DNA of 64,000 bases, taken from positions 248,001-312,000 of the forward strand of contig NZ_JAELXS010000003.1 in assembly GCF_016427505.1 (NCBI RefSeq), written 5' to 3'. The stretch is from Sphingomonas mollis (GTDB lineage Bacteria > Pseudomonadota > Alphaproteobacteria > Sphingomonadales > Sphingomonadaceae). This document shows, in pieces, positions 24,371 through 33,058 of this stretch; position 1 is the stretch's first letter; each line of letters begins with the position of its first letter. The position numbers and the translations under genes are program-made. The notes below the pieces were generated by a model. It was not told the origin of the DNA, did not search any database, and worked only from the letters and a program-made list of their open reading frames with translations.

Positions 24371-26059
24371 TCAGCGTACGCCCGGCTCCAGTTCGATCAG
24401 CACCACGCCCTGGCGCGGCACGGTCAGGTCGATGGTCGCGCGGCCACCGCGCGTCTCGATCCGTTGCGGCGCGTCGGCGGTCAGGGTGGCGGCACGCGCC
24501 AGTTGCGCATAGCGATCCGCGTCCGGGGCGATCGGCGATCCCATCGCCTTCCACGCGGTGAAGGCATTGGCGTGCGTCGCATCGACCCGCCACGTCCGCA
24601 TCGCTCGTGGCGCGCCGCCCAGTCCCGCCACGGCGATCCTCACCCGGGCGGCGGGGCCGGCGACGTCGTCGTCATGATAATGCCATGCCAGGATCGCGAC
24701 CCGTCCGGCGGCATCACGCGTGGCAATCGCCGCGACATCGGGTGTGCCGCGAACGCCGTCGGCGATCATCGTGGCCAGCGACACCTCACCACTGCTCGTC
24801 GTCGCCAGCCGGTCCGGCCCCAATTTGGCGAACAGCCGGAACACGTTCAGCACGGGCAGGTCGATGCCGTTGGTCGCCAGCTGGCGATAGCCGGCGAACC
24901 ATGGCTGGTCCTCGAACGTGAACGCCCAGGTCAGCGCGCCGTCCAGATTGACGCGGTGCTTCGCCGCCAGATCCCAGATGCGGGCGAAGCTGGCGGCGGT
25001 ATAGCTCGAATACATCGTGCCGTTGCGATACGCGTTCTGCGCGCCCGGACAGGCGGCGCATCCCTCGGGATCGCTTTCGCCGATCACGATCGGCTTGTCA
25101 TTCAGCTCCGGCACCGCTGCGATCTTGGCGAAGCCGGTGTCGACGCCGCGCAGATGGTTGGCGATGCCCATCCGGACATGGCCATCGACGAAGCTGGGGC
25201 TGCCCTTGGCATGGAAGGCAAGGAAGTCGGTCGGCGTCCCGACCTTGCCCGTTGCGAAGTTCTTGCCGCGCGCGACATGCGCCAGAAAGGCATCCATGAA
25301 TGCCCCACCCGATCCCGCCACATCGGGGCCACCGACCCGCGCATCGGGCAGCGCGCGGCGGACCGCGTCGATCGCGGTGTCATGCAGGCGCTGGAACTCC
25401 TCGGGCGTGCCGGTCCAGTATGACGGCCCGTTCGGCTCGTTCCACACCTCGAAATACCAGTGGCGCACTTCGTCGGCGCCGTATCGATCGACGTTATGGC
25501 GCGTCCAGCGATAGACCAGCTCGGCCCATTTGCCGTAATCGCGCGGCGGCGCGTTCCACGATCCGCCGATCAGTTCATAGGCGAAGCCGGGCCGCCAGCC
25601 ATGTTGATACGCCGTCCCCGCCGGCGCGCTCGACAATGCCTGCGGCATGAAGCCGAGCTGCAGATAGGGCCGCACGCCGCGCGCCAGATAGGTGTCGATG
25701 ATCCGGTCGACGACGGTGAAGTCATAGATCGGCTTGCCGTTCCGGTCCTCGGTATAGATGTTCGTGCTGCCCCATTTGAACGCGGGCGTGCCGTCGCCGG
25801 TGTTCAGCAGGTTGTGCGCCCGGAAATAGATCGAGCCGGGCCTGAGCGCACCCAGATCGGCGATCAGTTTCCGTCCGTCCTTCATCGTCGCGTAATTCGG
25901 TTCGTCCGCGCCGAAGAAGCGCCAGATCGGCGGCAGCGCACCGGTCGATCGGCTCGCATCGACCGTGATGGTCACCGATCGCGCCGCCGGGGTCTGCGCC
26001 TGTCCGGCCGTACCGAAGGCAAGCGCCAGCGCGGCGGCCCTCATGATCGTGGTCGTCAT
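24371..26059 (-). CDS. glycoside hydrolase family 39 (beta-xylosidase-like)
   Basis: A 562-residue exported glycosidase. A signal peptide of about 22 residues (ending GQAQ) precedes a TIM barrel with the acid/base Glu in FEVWNEPNGP and the nucleophile Glu in VIGESDPEG, followed by a C-terminal beta-sandwich. GH39 enzymes act on beta-xylosides or related polymers. The ATG at 26059 has GAGGGAG upstream; the open frame continues to 26197 without a ribosome site. It converges on the polysaccharide synthase gene with a 4-bp gap and is divergent from a MarR-like gene. The substrate may be plant xylan or a self-made polymer; I cannot tell. Confidence 0.9.
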   Translation of the reverse strand: MTTTIMRAAALALAFGTAGQAQTPAARSVTITVDASRSTGALPPIWRFFGADEPNYATMKDGRKLIADLGALRPGSIYFRAHNLLNTGDGTPAFKWGSTNIYTEDRNGKPIYDFTVVDRIIDTYLARGVRPYLQLGFMPQALSSAPAGTAYQHGWRPGFAYELIGGSWNAPPRDYGKWAELVYRWTRHNVDRYGADEVRHWYFEVWNEPNGPSYWTGTPEEFQRLHDTAIDAVRRALPDARVGGPDVAGSGGAFMDAFLAHVARGKNFATGKVGTPTDFLAFHAKGSPSFVDGHVRMGIANHLRGVDTGFAKIAAVPELNDKPIVIGESDPEGCAACPGAQNAYRNGTMYSSYTAASFARIWDLAAKHRVNLDGALTWAFTFEDQPWFAGYRQLATNGIDLPVLNVFRLFAKLGPDRLATTSSGEVSLATMIADGVRGTPDVAAIATRDAAGRVAILAWHYHDDDVAGPAARVRIAVAGLGGAPRAMRTWRVDATHANAFTAWKAMGSPIAPDADRYAQLARAATLTADAPQRIETRGGRATIDLTVPRQGVVLIELEPGVR

Positions 26060-26222
26060 GGCATTCTGCTCCCTCGTGACGCCCGGTCGTCGCGCGGGGC
26101 CTGCCCGGATCATCGCCCAACTTCCCCCGTCGCGCCAGTGCCACCGTATGCAACCTTCTGGTGCTTGCCGGTTTGAAAGGGCATGACCGGTCTGCACAGG
26201 CTATCATGGGAGTGACAATCCG

Positions 26223-26651
26223 GTGGCGAACGATCACGACAGGCGATCAACCATCACCGACGAATTGCTGCTGGGCGCGCGGCAACTGATTGCCGCGAAA
26301 CGGGTTCTCGCCGCCGCCATGCCACGCGGTTACGTCCATGATTACGCCATCCTGATCCTCTACAGCCTCTATATCGCCGCCGCGCACGACACCGCGATGA
26401 CCGCGCCCGAAATATCGGCGGCGACCACCGGCGACATGCTGATTACCCGGCGCTGGATGAGCGCGATGGAGAGTGATGCGCTGGTCGAGGCGGTCGATCC
26501 CGCCGCGCACCCCGTCCGCTGGCAACTGACCGCAACCGGGATCGACAAGGCGACCGCGACCCTGATGGCGATCGCCCGCGCGCGTCATATCTGCAGCATG
26601 GAGGCGACGCCGCCAGCCGCCGCCACCGATCATTACAATGGCCGGGCCTGA
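26223..26651 (+). CDS. MarR-like winged-helix regulator
   Basis: A 142-residue protein starting at GTG. The central part (about 45-110) has a winged-helix pattern, YAILILYSLYIAAAHDTAMT followed by APEISAATTGDMLITRRWMSAMESDALVE, a likely recognition helix and wing. It resembles MarR-type regulators of sphingomonads but lacks a strong signature. It is divergent from the GH39 gene with a 163-bp gap, and may control it. Confidence 0.65.
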   Translation: MANDHDRRSTITDELLLGARQLIAAKRVLAAAMPRGYVHDYAILILYSLYIAAAHDTAMTAPEISAATTGDMLITRRWMSAMESDALVEAVDPAAHPVRWQLTATGIDKATATLMAIARARHICSMEATPPAAATDHYNGRA

Positions 26652-26669
26652 GGTTCGGTCGATCCGCGT

Positions 26670-27854
26670 TCAGGCGCCCGGCTGATTCTCGACCGATACC
26701 GGCTGCACCTGGGCATAAGGCATGATGAGCGATCCATCGGGCGCCGCGGTGAAGGTCGTCTGCGTCGGATAGGGAATGACGATCCCCTCCGCCGCAAACC
26801 GGCGCATCAGCGACACGAGAATACGGTCGCGGGTAGAATGCGCGGTGGGCCAGTCGTCGCCCGGTACGTCGAACTGCAAAGCGAAGTCGAGCGAACTGGC
26901 GCCGAAACTCTCGAACCCGGCGCGCGCCACCTTGCCGCCTTCGCCCTCGACGATCTCGGTCAGGATCTGCGGCACGCGCGCCAGCGTGTCGGGCGGCGTC
27001 TCGTATGCGATGCCGATCGTGAACGGCACGCGGACGTGATCGCGGTTGGAGATGTTCTGTATCTCCTTGTCGAGCAATTGCCGGTTCGAGATCACGCGCA
27101 TCTCGCCCCCGAACGATCGGATGCGCGTCGATTTCAGGCCGATCGATTCGATCACACCCGTCGTCGTGTCGTACGATACCTTGTCGCCGCGCCGGAACGG
27201 ACGGTCGAAGATGATCGCGAGCGCCGCGAACAGGTCGGCGAAAATGCCCTGCGCCGCCAGACCGATCGCGATACCACCGACACCCAGACCGGCGACCAGA
27301 CCGGTCACGTTGACGCCCAGATTGTCGAGCACCACGACGAAGGCGATCGCGAACAGCGCGAACGTCACCAGCAGGCGGATCAGACCCATCGCCGACAGCA
27401 GCGCCTCGCCCGAATAATGCGCCGATTGTGTGCGATGCTCGATCGCGCCGAGAATGATCTCCCGTGCCCAGATCGCGAACTGGAAGACGGAGGCCAGCGT
27501 CCACAGGAAATTGACCGTGGTATCGACCTGGCTCGGTGCACCGGCGTAACCCACGACCAGCTTGGCCGCGAGCATCAGCATGAAGAAATTGCCGGTCCTG
27601 ACCAGCGCGCGACCGATGATCGACACCCAGCCCGCCCGCCCCTGCGGATCGCGCGCGGCCAGCTTGCCTGCCACGCGGCGGGCGGCATGCAGTGCGAGGA
27701 CGATCGCCGCGCCGACACCGAAGGCGATCAGGATCTGCAGCCAGTGGGTATGCAGCCACACCGTGCTGGCGGATGCCAGCCCGCGGGTCTGTTCCTGCAA
27801 CCCGTCGGTATCGATCAACGGAGCAGCGGTATTGGTTACGGAGGAATTGGCCAT
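26670..27854 (-). CDS. MscS-family mechanosensitive ion channel
   Basis: A 394-residue inner-membrane channel that releases solutes on hypo-osmotic shock. Five hydrophobic segments are seen between about 35 and 210; the pore helix is in GLVAGLGVGGIAIGLAAQGIFADLFA, and the MscS beta-domain follows (DRPFRRGDKV, GVIESIGLKSTRIRSFGGE, ISNRQLLDKEIQN). It starts 11 bp after the stop of topoisomerase IB on the same strand, so both are likely in one transcript. A C-terminal tail of about 25 residues (ending SVENQPGA) is not conserved. Confidence 0.93.
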   Translation of the reverse strand: MANSSVTNTAAPLIDTDGLQEQTRGLASASTVWLHTHWLQILIAFGVGAAIVLALHAARRVAGKLAARDPQGRAGWVSIIGRALVRTGNFFMLMLAAKLVVGYAGAPSQVDTTVNFLWTLASVFQFAIWAREIILGAIEHRTQSAHYSGEALLSAMGLIRLLVTFALFAIAFVVVLDNLGVNVTGLVAGLGVGGIAIGLAAQGIFADLFAALAIIFDRPFRRGDKVSYDTTTGVIESIGLKSTRIRSFGGEMRVISNRQLLDKEIQNISNRDHVRVPFTIGIAYETPPDTLARVPQILTEIVEGEGGKVARAGFESFGASSLDFALQFDVPGDDWPTAHSTRDRILVSLMRRFAAEGIVIPYPTQTTFTAAPDGSLIMPYAQVQPVSVENQPGA

Positions 27855-27865
27855 GAATCTACTCG

Positions 27866-28864
27866 TCAGGCGCCCGTCGCGGGGCTGCCGGTTTCCAGAA
27901 AGGCGATGAGGCCACGTTCCTCACGGCTTAGATACCGCTTGGCGCGCGGCAGGCGCACCGCGGCGCGGAAGGTCGATTGACCCTTTTTTACCAGTGCGAT
28001 CAGGGCGGGGTGAACATAGCTTTTGCGCGCGATCGCCGCGGTATTGCCCAGCCGCGCGACCACCGGCTCCAGCATCGTCTTCAAACTCAGGTCGCGCTCC
28101 GCCGATGCCAGCGCCTCGAACGCGGTCACGCTGGCGCACCATGTGCGGAAATGCTTGGCGGTGAAATCGTGGCCCGACGCTTCCTTGATATAGGTGTTGA
28201 CGTCGGATGACGTGACGGGATGGGCCGCACCCTCGGCATCGACCCAGGCGAACAGATGCTGCTCGTCCAAATCCTGCATCGACCGGACGGTCCGGGCAAG
28301 CGCGCGGTCGGTGATCTTCGTGTCGCGCTCCTTTCCCGATTTGCCCTTGTACCGTAGCCGCAGTGTCGCACCCTTCACGTCGCCATGCCGTTTGCGCAGC
28401 GTCGTCGCGCCGAAACTCTTGTTCGCCTGGGCGTACGCCTCGTTGCCGACGCGGAGGTGGCCGACGTCGAGCAGGCGGACGATCGCCGCGACCGCGCGAT
28501 CCTTGCACAGGCTGCGCTTGCGCAGATCGCTTTCGATCCGTTTGCGGATGCTGGGCAGGCAATGGCCGAAATCGGCGCATAGCTCGTACTTCGCGGCCTC
28601 CTGCGCCTCGCGGAAACCGGTGTGATAGCGATACTGCTTGCGACCCTTCTCGTCCCAGCCGACCGCCTGGATATGGCCGTTCGCCCTGGGGTTGAACCAC
28701 GCGTCGCGATAGGCTGGCGGCAGGCCGATGGCGTTCAGGCGGTCGATTTCGTCGCGGTCGGTGATCCGATCGCCGTCGACCGCGTGATAGGCCCATCCGT
28801 TACGGACCTTCGCCCGCGTGATGCCGGGTTTCGAGTCGTCCGAATACACGATCCTGCCGGCCAT
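27866..28864 (-). CDS. DNA topoisomerase IB (eukaryotic/poxvirus type)
   Basis: A 332-residue type IB topoisomerase that relaxes supercoils through a 3'-phosphotyrosyl intermediate. Features are the N-terminal domain (GLPPAYRDAWFNPRANGHIQ, RYHTGF), LLDVGHLRVGNEAYA with a catalytic Arg, KHFRTWCASV, and the active-site Tyr283 in RKSYVHPAL. The ATG at 28864 has AAGGAG at a 5-nt spacing; an open frame to 28915 is rejected. It is first in a transcript with the MscS gene and divergent from the PfpI-like gene across a gap holding a GGAAC palindrome. Confidence 0.94.
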   Translation of the reverse strand: MAGRIVYSDDSKPGITRAKVRNGWAYHAVDGDRITDRDEIDRLNAIGLPPAYRDAWFNPRANGHIQAVGWDEKGRKQYRYHTGFREAQEAAKYELCADFGHCLPSIRKRIESDLRKRSLCKDRAVAAIVRLLDVGHLRVGNEAYAQANKSFGATTLRKRHGDVKGATLRLRYKGKSGKERDTKITDRALARTVRSMQDLDEQHLFAWVDAEGAAHPVTSSDVNTYIKEASGHDFTAKHFRTWCASVTAFEALASAERDLSLKTMLEPVVARLGNTAAIARKSYVHPALIALVKKGQSTFRAAVRLPRAKRYLSREERGLIAFLETGSPATGA

Positions 28865-28932
28865 CGACTCTCCTTCGCTTTGCGCCACGGACGTTTCATC
28901 ATGGCCAATGCGCAAGGTCGTCGCATCGTTCC

Positions 28933-28957
28933 GGAACGGCCGGGCAGGGCGGGGGTT
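28933..28957 (+). promoter_or_regulatory. EcfG-like promoter, imperfect
   Basis: GGAAC (28933-28937) is followed after exactly 16 bp by GGTT (28954-28957), one base off the CGTT of the general-stress sigma factor EcfG. It lies 33 bp before the PfpI-like start. The GGAAC is half of a GTTCCGGAAC palindrome, so it also reads toward topoisomerase IB, where CATT follows at a 17-bp spacing. Confidence 0.35.
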
Positions 28958-28989
28958 GATGCGGATCCCCGATCCACAGGAGTTACGTC

Positions 28990-29550
28990 ATGGCCGACCT
29001 ATCGAATGCGCGCGTGCTGATGCTCGCGGCCGACGGTTTCGAAACGGTGGAACTGTTCGAACCGAAAAAGGCGCTGGAAGCCGCTGGCGCAAAGGTGACG
29101 CTGGCATCGATCCGGCTCGACCCGATCCAGGGCATGGAACAGGACATCAACAAGGCGGAAACCGCGACGCCGGACCTGACGCTGGATGACGTCGATACCG
29201 ACGATTACGACGCACTGATCCTGCCCGGCGGCACCTGCAATCCCGACAAGCTGCGGCTGGAGGAACGGGCGGTCGAGATCGTCGCGGAATTCATGGAGGA
29301 CGACAAGATCGTCGCCGCGATCTGCCACGGCCCATGGCTGCTGGCCGAGGCGGACGTGATCGATGGCCGCAAGCTCACCAGCTATCCCTCGATCCGCACC
29401 GATCTGGAAAATGCCGGCGCCGACGTGGTGGATCAGGAAGTCGTCGTCGACGGCAACCTCATCACCAGCCGCAATCCGGACGATATCCCCGCGTTCAACC
29501 GGGCGATCATCGACGCGCTGGTCGAGGAACTGGCGGACGAGCCGGCCTGA
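28990..29550 (+). CDS. DJ-1/PfpI-family protein (YhbO-like)
   Basis: A 186-residue class I glutamine amidotransferase-like protein. The family triad is visible: Glu in DGFETVE and the nucleophile Cys in AICHGPWLL with the adjoining His. Relatives (YhbO, PfpI, DJ-1) are linked to stress resistance, glyoxalase-like or deglycase-like activity and peptide cleavage; which applies here is unclear. The ATG has CAGGAG upstream. An imperfect EcfG promoter precedes it, consistent with general stress control. Confidence 0.92.
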   Translation: MADLSNARVLMLAADGFETVELFEPKKALEAAGAKVTLASIRLDPIQGMEQDINKAETATPDLTLDDVDTDDYDALILPGGTCNPDKLRLEERAVEIVAEFMEDDKIVAAICHGPWLLAEADVIDGRKLTSYPSIRTDLENAGADVVDQEVVVDGNLITSRNPDDIPAFNRAIIDALVEELADEPA

Positions 29551-29575
29551 TCCGTTAAAAACCGGCGGTGGCCGG

Positions 29576-29603
29576 TTGGCTGTCAAATGTTTTGGGCTAT
29601 GAT
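29576..29603 (+). promoter_or_regulatory. sigma-70-type promoter
   Basis: TTGGCT (29576-29581) and TATGAT (29598-29603) are 16 bp apart. It follows a small hairpin (AACCGGC / GCCGGTT) after the PfpI-like gene and precedes the ATG at 29649 by 45 bp. Confidence 0.5.
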
Positions 29604-29648
29604 GGTGGTTACCAGCGGCTGGTGGAGGCCGCGCGACAGGCCGTCATC

Positions 29649-30116
29649 ATGACCCGACCCGCCCACCGCCGTCCCTTGTCGAGAATGCTGCCGGTCATCG
29701 GCGGCCTTGTCGCCGGGGCGGCGGGGGCGGGGTTTGCCGCACAGGTTCCAGCAGACCGGCTGGCCGATCTGGGCCGGCTTGCCGGGACGGACCGGTTGCC
29801 CGGGCCGACCGTCCTGCTGCTGACGGCGGGCTGCGCATCCGGTCTGGTCGTCTGGGCCGCGCTCTATCTGATCTGGGGAAAGGGCGGCCCGTTCGACCGG
29901 CCGTTGGGCGATGCACCCATCGTCCGCCGCGCCGACGCTCATCCCGACGCGCCGCCGCGCTGGCCGCTGACGATGGCGGAAATCGGCACGCCGCCCCCCC
30001 GCGAACAGGAATTGCCGACCGATCTGGACCAGCCTCTGGCCAGGTTCGATCCCTATGCCATTCCCACCATGTCCTTCGAGTCGATCCGTCGAAGCGGTCT
30101 GCGCCCCAGCCGATAG
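29649..30116 (+). CDS. hypothetical membrane protein
   Basis: A 155-residue protein. Two hydrophobic segments lie at about 14-32 (MLPVIGGLVAGAAGAGFAA) and 56-77 (TVLLLTAGCASGLVVWAALYLIW), followed by a proline-rich cytoplasmic tail. I prefer the ATG at 29649, downstream of a promoter at 29576-29603, to the GTG at 29568 which lies upstream of that promoter's -10. The ribosome site is weak. No family is recognised. A TAG at 30114 ends it 86 bp before the MFS gene. Confidence 0.55.
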   Translation: MTRPAHRRPLSRMLPVIGGLVAGAAGAGFAAQVPADRLADLGRLAGTDRLPGPTVLLLTAGCASGLVVWAALYLIWGKGGPFDRPLGDAPIVRRADAHPDAPPRWPLTMAEIGTPPPREQELPTDLDQPLARFDPYAIPTMSFESIRRSGLRPSR

Positions 30117-30202
30117 ACCATACCCGTTATCCGAAAAGGACTTGTCGCCCGGATTGCGCCGGTAGATACTCGATGTCCAAAGAATAGGAATCGGGAGAGA
30201 GC

Positions 30203-31783
30203 ATGGCGGATACCGCCCCCGGCCGCGATGCGGCCACCGATGGCGCGGCGTCCCACGCGTCTCCCTATGCCTGGTATGTACTGGGCATCCTCTTCCTCGT
30301 CTATGTCCTGAATTTCGTCGACCGCCAGATCATCTCGATCCTGGCCGAGGATATCAAACGCGACCTGAACCTGCGCGACGAGGATCTCGGGTTCCTTTAC
30401 GGCACGGCGTTCGGCGTCTTCTATTCGCTGTTCGGCATTCCGCTCGGTCGGCTGGCGGACAACTGGCATCGCGGCCGGCTGATGGTGATCGGCCTGACCC
30501 TGTGGTCGACGATGACCGCGCTGTCCGGTCTGTCCCGATCGGGAGGACACCTCGCCGCGGCGCGGATCGGCGTCGGCATCGGCGAGGCGACGGCCAGCCC
30601 GTCGGCCTATTCCCTGATCTCGGACTGGTTCCCCAAGCGCCTGCGCGCCACCGCGCTGTCGATCTATTCGGCGGGCCTGTATGTCGGCGGCGGCGTGTCG
30701 CTCTTCATCGGTGGCCTGATCGTGCAGAACTGGAACCGGGCATGGCCGAACGGCGGCCCCGGCGGGCTGGTCGGCTGGCAGGCGGCGTTCATGGCGGTCG
30801 GTCTGCCCGGTCTGCTGGTCGCCCTGTGGATCAGTACGCTGCGCGAACCGATCCGGGGCGCGGTAGAGGGACTGCCCCCGCCCGACCGGCATCCGGCGCC
30901 GTTCCGCGCCTTCGGGCAGGAACTGGTCACGATCATCCCGCCGCTGACGCTGATCGGGGCGGCGGCGGGTGGTTCGCGAGCGCTGATGGTGAATCTGCTC
31001 GCGCTCGGCGTCACCGTCGCGGCGGTCACGGGTCTGGTGTCGATCGGCGAACCATGGCCGCAATGGACCGCGGTCGGCATCGGCGCCTATGCGGTGTTTT
31101 CATGGGGATGCGCGCTGCGTCGTCGCGATCCGCCGGCCTTTGCCCTGATCGTCGGCACGCCGGCGTTCCTCTGCACCGTCGCGGCCTATGGCCTGAACGC
31201 CTTCATGGCCTACGCCGCCAGCTTCTGGGCAGCGCCCTATGCGTTGCGGGTCTTGGGCGCCTCGCCGGCCACCGCCGGCTTCTACATTGGTGGCACAGGC
31301 GCGCTGGCGGGATTTCTGGGTGTGACGCTGGGGGGCGTGGTGGCTGACCGGTTGCGGGTCGGCAACCCGGCCGGAAGGCTGATGGTCGTGATCTTCGGCG
31401 CGATCGTGCCGGTGCCGTTCCTCGCGCTCGCCTTCACCGCGACCAGCACGACGCTGCTCTATCCGATGCTGTTTCTGGCGCAGGTGACCGCCAGTTGCGC
31501 GCTGGGATCGGCGGCGGCGACGACGCAGGACATGGTGTTGCCGCGGATGCGCGGCACGGCGACCGCCACCTTCTTCATCGGCACCACGCTACTCGGTCTG
31601 GCGCTCGGCCCCTATATCGCCGGCCGGGTTTCGACCCTTAGCGGCAGCCTGTCTACGGGCATGTTGTCGTTGCTGGCCAGCGTCCCGATCGCGCTGGCGG
31701 CGGCGATCGCCGCCTATCGGCTGGTCCCCGCCGCCGAGGCCACGCGCGAGGCGAGGGCCAGGGCGGCGGGGGAAGACATCTGA
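30203..31783 (+). CDS. MFS transporter (Spinster-like)
   Basis: A 526-residue transporter with about 12 membrane segments. The N-terminal half has FVDRQIISILAEDIKRDL, the motif A variant GRLADNWHRGRLM and the conserved RIGVGIGEATASPSAYSLISD, as in Spinster-like transporters. An extra domain-length stretch around 215-310 separates the two halves. GGGAGAG precedes the ATG at 7 nt. The substrate is not predictable. It converges on sodC with a 4-bp gap. Confidence 0.92.
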   Translation: MADTAPGRDAATDGAASHASPYAWYVLGILFLVYVLNFVDRQIISILAEDIKRDLNLRDEDLGFLYGTAFGVFYSLFGIPLGRLADNWHRGRLMVIGLTLWSTMTALSGLSRSGGHLAAARIGVGIGEATASPSAYSLISDWFPKRLRATALSIYSAGLYVGGGVSLFIGGLIVQNWNRAWPNGGPGGLVGWQAAFMAVGLPGLLVALWISTLREPIRGAVEGLPPPDRHPAPFRAFGQELVTIIPPLTLIGAAAGGSRALMVNLLALGVTVAAVTGLVSIGEPWPQWTAVGIGAYAVFSWGCALRRRDPPAFALIVGTPAFLCTVAAYGLNAFMAYAASFWAAPYALRVLGASPATAGFYIGGTGALAGFLGVTLGGVVADRLRVGNPAGRLMVVIFGAIVPVPFLALAFTATSTTLLYPMLFLAQVTASCALGSAAATTQDMVLPRMRGTATATFFIGTTLLGLALGPYIAGRVSTLSGSLSTGMLSLLASVPIALAAAIAAYRLVPAAEATREARARAAGEDI

Positions 31784-31787
31784 GCGT

Positions 31788-32330
31788 TTAGTTCGCCGTC
31801 AACACACCGCAGGCGATGCGCCCGCCGCTGTTGCCGGACGGATCGGTCTTCAGGTCGTCGGGATTGGCATGGATCACCACCGCCGATCCGTCTGCATCCA
31901 GCAGTCCTGCCATCGTCGCGCCGGGGATCGTCACGCCCAGCGTTCCGCGGCCATCGGTACCGACGATCAGGTTCGGCATGTCGCCGGTATGCGGACCCTG
32001 CGGGTTCATGGTGCCATGCTGCATGCTCGTCGGGTTCCAGTGGGCGCCGGCGCTCGCGAAGTCGGGCGCGTCGCAGCGGCCGACCATATGGACATGCGCG
32101 CCGTGCGTCCCGGCCGGCATGCCGCGTGCATCGATCGTGAAGCGCAGGCCGCCACCGACCTCCGTCGCGGTCGCCCGCCCCACATCCACGCCAGCCGCCG
32201 TCCGCAGCATCGCCGTGGCACTACGACCGCCGGGCGTGCTTTCGCCCAGATCGGCCTTGTCACCACCGCTTTGACATGCCGTCATCGTCAGCGCCGCGAC
32301 ACCGATCGCCGCCATCTTCATTATTGTCAT
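31788..32330 (-). CDS. sodC: Cu/Zn superoxide dismutase, lipoprotein
   Basis: A 180-residue periplasmic enzyme that dismutates superoxide. The N-terminus has a lipoprotein signal ending MTAC-QSGG. Copper and zinc ligands are in GAHVHMVGRCD, GAHWNPT, GPHTGDMPN and VVIHANPDD; the disulfide partner is in RIACGVL. The ATG overlaps the stop of thpR by one base (TGATG), so translation is coupled to an RNA enzyme, an odd pairing. GGGGAG lies 8 nt upstream, inside thpR. Confidence 0.93.
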   Translation of the reverse strand: MTIMKMAAIGVAALTMTACQSGGDKADLGESTPGGRSATAMLRTAAGVDVGRATATEVGGGLRFTIDARGMPAGTHGAHVHMVGRCDAPDFASAGAHWNPTSMQHGTMNPQGPHTGDMPNLIVGTDGRGTLGVTIPGATMAGLLDADGSAVVIHANPDDLKTDPSGNSGGRIACGVLTAN

Positions 32331-32938
32331 CACTCGTCTCCCCGTTCCAGGTTCATATGCAGCGAACCGCCAGCCGCCTCGCCGGTTCCCATCGGCGCCA
32401 CCAACGGCCACCGTGCCACCGGCTCGTACACCGCACCACTGCGCGCGAGTTCGCTGCGATACAGGATCAGGTGCGGCAGGACGAACGGCTCGCTCGCCAG
32501 TGCCGCATGCGCCGCCAGCCATCGCTCGATCTCGATCGCGCCACCCAGCGACCGGGGCAGGCGCGCCACGGTGATGTGCGGGCGATATGCGCGCCGTTCG
32601 GGCGGCAATCCGGCCTGCGCACAGGCCTGTTCCACCTTCGCATGCAAATGCGCCAGCGGTCCTGCCGGCGCCACACCCGCCCACAGGCTTTCTGCGCGGC
32701 CACGCTGTCCGAAACTGCCTACGCCCGCCAGAGCCACCACCGGCGCCGGCGCGTGGATATGCCCCAGCGCCGCCACCAGATCCTCCGCCTGATGCCGATC
32801 GACTTCGCCCACGAAGCGCAGCGTCAGGTGCAGTTGCTCGTCGTCCTGCCACCGCGCGCCCGGCACCCCGTCCATCAACGCGGACAATCGGTCGCGGATG
32901 GCGGGCGGGGGACGCAGGGCGACGAACAACCGGATCAT
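32330..32938 (-). CDS. thpR: RNA 2',3'-cyclic phosphodiesterase
   Basis: A 202-residue member of the 2H phosphoesterase family (LigT/ThpR), with the two HxTx motifs HLTLRF (near residue 37) and HITVAR (near 122). These enzymes open 2',3'-cyclic phosphates on RNA. It is upstream of and coupled to sodC. Divergent from the BI-1 gene across a 120-bp gap. Confidence 0.9.
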   Translation of the reverse strand: MIRLFVALRPPPAIRDRLSALMDGVPGARWQDDEQLHLTLRFVGEVDRHQAEDLVAALGHIHAPAPVVALAGVGSFGQRGRAESLWAGVAPAGPLAHLHAKVEQACAQAGLPPERRAYRPHITVARLPRSLGGAIEIERWLAAHAALASEPFVLPHLILYRSELARSGAVYEPVARWPLVAPMGTGEAAGGSLHMNLERGDE

Positions 32939-33058
32939 GACGGATGGTTAACCGACGGACCGATCGGACATGCAACCGCTTTCGCTTGAAAAGGGTTGAG
33001 GGGAGGACGATATTGTCGGCAACCGGCCCTCTTGCCGGCCACCAGGAGAATTTTTCAG

